A stretch of DNA of 64,000 bases from contig NC_064217.1 of NCBI RefSeq assembly GCF_023101765.2, positions 4,650,001-4,714,000 of the forward strand. Direction: 5' to 3'. The notes below the pieces were generated by a model that ran no database searches, had not been told where the DNA came from, and saw only the letters and a list, made by a program, of their open reading frames with translations. Positions 63,716 through 64,000 of this stretch are shown here, in pieces; position 1 is the stretch's first letter, and the number at the start of each line of letters is the position of its first letter. Origin of the DNA: Spodoptera frugiperda. Its lineage: Eukaryota > Arthropoda > Insecta > Lepidoptera > Noctuidae. The translations under genes and the position numbers were made by a program.

Positions 63716-64000
63716 GTTTCTTTTAGTTGCTTTTATTTTCTTGAAAATTTGTAATACTATACCAAAATACATATTAATAGGGTACATACTCAACTGCGCA
63801 GTGTTAATGTTATCGGTGATGCTGAATTGTATATATTTTCAAACGCAACCTAATAAACTGGCCCTTGCCCATTACTGTATAATAAAATGAGTAAACTTAA
63901 AAACCATTTAATTACAAAGCGAATAATATCACCAACACAAGTCCCTGTGGAGTTTACAAACTCGACACAAAAGCTAATACTTTTCCACTTTCCGTACTTT

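Larger units (their letters stand above)
54101..64000. other. Repeat-rich stretch, no confirmed gene
   Basis: Beyond the four-span gene I find no gene I can confirm. Two weak leads are listed separately: the open frame 55785-55928 and a TATA box with a possible first exon near 62.8 kb. The remainder is SINEs, MITE A copies, the direct and inverted repeats at 60.1-62.0 kb and AT-rich DNA. Confidence 0.5.

Overview
The window is nuclear DNA from a moth (Lepidoptera; probably noctuid-like, an inference from repeat families and protein style). It is AT-rich, its genes are split by short GT-AG introns, and it is crowded with retrotransposon tails, tRNA-derived SINEs and small inverted-repeat DNA elements. 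Exon boundaries below were found by reading splice signals and checking that codon phase carries across every junction.

Layout. (1) 439-16145, plus strand: the 3' two thirds of a sorting receptor of the SORL1/SorLA (LR11) type, in 17 exons: seven LDL-receptor class A modules, a run of fibronectin III modules, one membrane span and a short tail ending in an acidic GGA-type sorting signal. The VPS10 and beta-propeller parts must lie upstream. Its introns hold an intron-containing tRNA-Leu(CAA) gene, an antisense LINE with an intact 975-residue ORF, and several small elements. (2) 16554-21742, minus strand, convergent with gene 1: an 8-exon secreted CLIP-type serine protease homolog of 705 residues that has lost the whole catalytic triad. 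A LINE fragment sits exactly at one of its splice donors. (3) 31898-33604 and 38461-40310, minus strand: tandem class A GPCR paralogs of the Tre1/moody type with identical exon layout. The first keeps NRY, the second has TRF. (4) 52248-54100, plus strand: a small four-exon gene for a 167-residue four-span membrane protein of unknown role.

The long stretches between genes (about 22-31.9, 33.6-38.5, 40.3-52.2 and 54.1-64 kb) show no convincing coding sequence. They hold repeats: an 8-bp-flanked hAT-like element with CCGGATCC arrays, a palindromic TA-flanked MITE family with at least seven copies, two SINE families, RTE and R1-like LINE tails, a 0.6-kb tandem duplication, and a 0.55-kb hairpin flanked on one side by a segment that is directly repeated 1.6 kb away.

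The genes do not form a pathway. The most notable observations are the splice-donor insertion with its target duplication, the divergent GPCR copy, the triad-less protease homolog, a MITE carrying an AATAAA motif between convergent genes, and the long hairpin near 61.4 kb.
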